Shown here piece after piece: positions 5,187 to 5,605 of a stretch of DNA of 5,605 bases (its first letter is position 1; every line of letters starts with the position of its first letter). Below the pieces are notes generated by a model that saw nothing but the letters and a program-made list of their open reading frames with translations, made no database searches and had not been told where the DNA came from. The translations under genes were made by a program, and so were the position numbers. The stretch comes from an uncultured Eisenbergiella sp. Its GTDB lineage: Bacteria > Bacillota > Clostridia > Lachnospirales > Lachnospiraceae. The DNA is taken from assembly GCA_948960675.1 (NCBI GenBank), contig CARDPF010000210.1, forward strand, positions 1 through 5,605, given 5' to 3'.

Positions 5187-5605
5187 AAAATAGACGTGAT
5201 CATACCGACCCTGCGTCCGCAGACAAGGTTTTTGGAATTGGTGGAGCGGTTGGAGGAGCAGTCGCAGCCGGTACACAAAATCATTGTGATGAATACGGAA
5301 CGAACGGAATTTGAAAGACTGGATTCGGTGTCCGGTTTTTTGGCAAAGCATCCGGCTGCAGTGATGACCCATCTGTCAAGGGAAGCCTTTGACCATGGCG
5401 CGACCCGCAACGCAGGGGTGGAGCAGTCTGACGCCGCGTTTTTTGTGTGTATGACGCAGGACGCCCTTCCGGCGGACCGGTTTCTTTTGGAGAAATTGCT
5501 GTGCGCTTTGGAGCAGGGAAAGGATGTGGCGGCAGCCTATGCCAGACAGCTGCCCGAGGAGGACTGCAAGGTGATGGAGCGCTACACACGGCAGTTTAAC
5601 TATCC
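5184..5605 (+). CDS. GT2 glycosyltransferase, rhamnosyltransferase-like (3' end cut by window)
   Basis: N-terminal 140 complete codons of a cytoplasmic GT2 enzyme, open to the window end with no stop. It begins with the GT-A strand MKIDVIIPTLRP. KIIVMNTE (32-39) corresponds to the donor-binding strand. It then shows the signature run FDHGATRNAG (69-78), MTQDALPAD (90-98) and YARQLP (119-124), ending ERYTRQFNY (132-140). This order and wording are what I know from bacterial proteins annotated as rhamnosyltransferases, in which TQDA takes the place of the D-x-D motif and D93 is the likely metal ligand. It probably extends the lipid-linked repeat unit, perhaps with rhamnose. It follows the LCP gene by 110 bases that hold two hairpins, so its expression may be partly uncoupled from the genes upstream. 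The sugar specificity is inferred from family resemblance. Confidence 0.93.
   Translation, partial: MKIDVIIPTLRPQTRFLELVERLEEQSQPVHKIIVMNTERTEFERLDSVSGFLAKHPAAVMTHLSREAFDHGATRNAGVEQSDAAFFVCMTQDALPADRFLLEKLLCALEQGKDVAAAYARQLPEEDCKVMERYTRQFNY

Overview
The window looks like part of a surface-polysaccharide (capsule or secondary cell-wall glycan) biosynthesis locus from a Gram-positive anaerobe, most likely a Lachnospiraceae-type member of the Clostridia. The reasons are strong GGAGG-type ribosome sites, GTG/TTG starts, a LytR-CpsA-Psr (LCP) protein with a long basic cytoplasmic tail, and glycosyltransferase sequences that resemble gut Lachnospiraceae families. Base composition is moderate, about half G+C by eye (not computed). 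The taxonomic call is inference from sequence style.

Layout: five genes, all on the + strand and tightly packed. (1) 2-1372 is a family 2 glycosyltransferase (GT2) with an unusual C-terminal extension; its true start may lie just outside the window. (2) 1341-2306 is a second GT2, of the rhamnosyltransferase-like class, starting at a TTG inside the end of gene 1. (3) A 79-base gap with a plausible sigma-A promoter leads into 2386-3804, a full-length WcaJ/CpsE-like polyprenyl-phosphate glycosyl-1-phosphate transferase. (4) 39 bases later, 3844-5073 encodes an LCP-family glycopolymer-peptidoglycan ligase. (5) A 110-base gap with two tandem hairpins leads into 5184-5605, the N-terminal 140 codons of a third GT2 (rhamnosyltransferase-like), cut by the window end.

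How they fit together: gene 3 would load the first sugar phosphate onto undecaprenyl phosphate. Genes 1, 2 and 5 would extend the lipid-linked repeat unit on the cytoplasmic face. After export and polymerisation, by flippase/polymerase or ABC-transporter genes that are not in this window, gene 4 would attach the finished polymer to peptidoglycan. Two of the three GT2s resemble rhamnosyltransferases, so a rhamnose-containing polymer is a reasonable guess, but no nucleotide-sugar synthesis gene is visible.

I see no CRISPR, tRNA, rRNA, insertion sequence, phage gene or defence system, and no convincing minus-strand gene. No gap exceeds 300 bases. The points worth a second look are modest: a half-domain C-terminal relic in gene 1, an in-frame 21-base duplication and long homopolymers in the same gene, the overlapping TTG start, the internal promoter, the Tyr/Arg/Asp-rich tail of the LCP protein, and a strong hairpin whose T-run is on the 'wrong' side for the genes around it.
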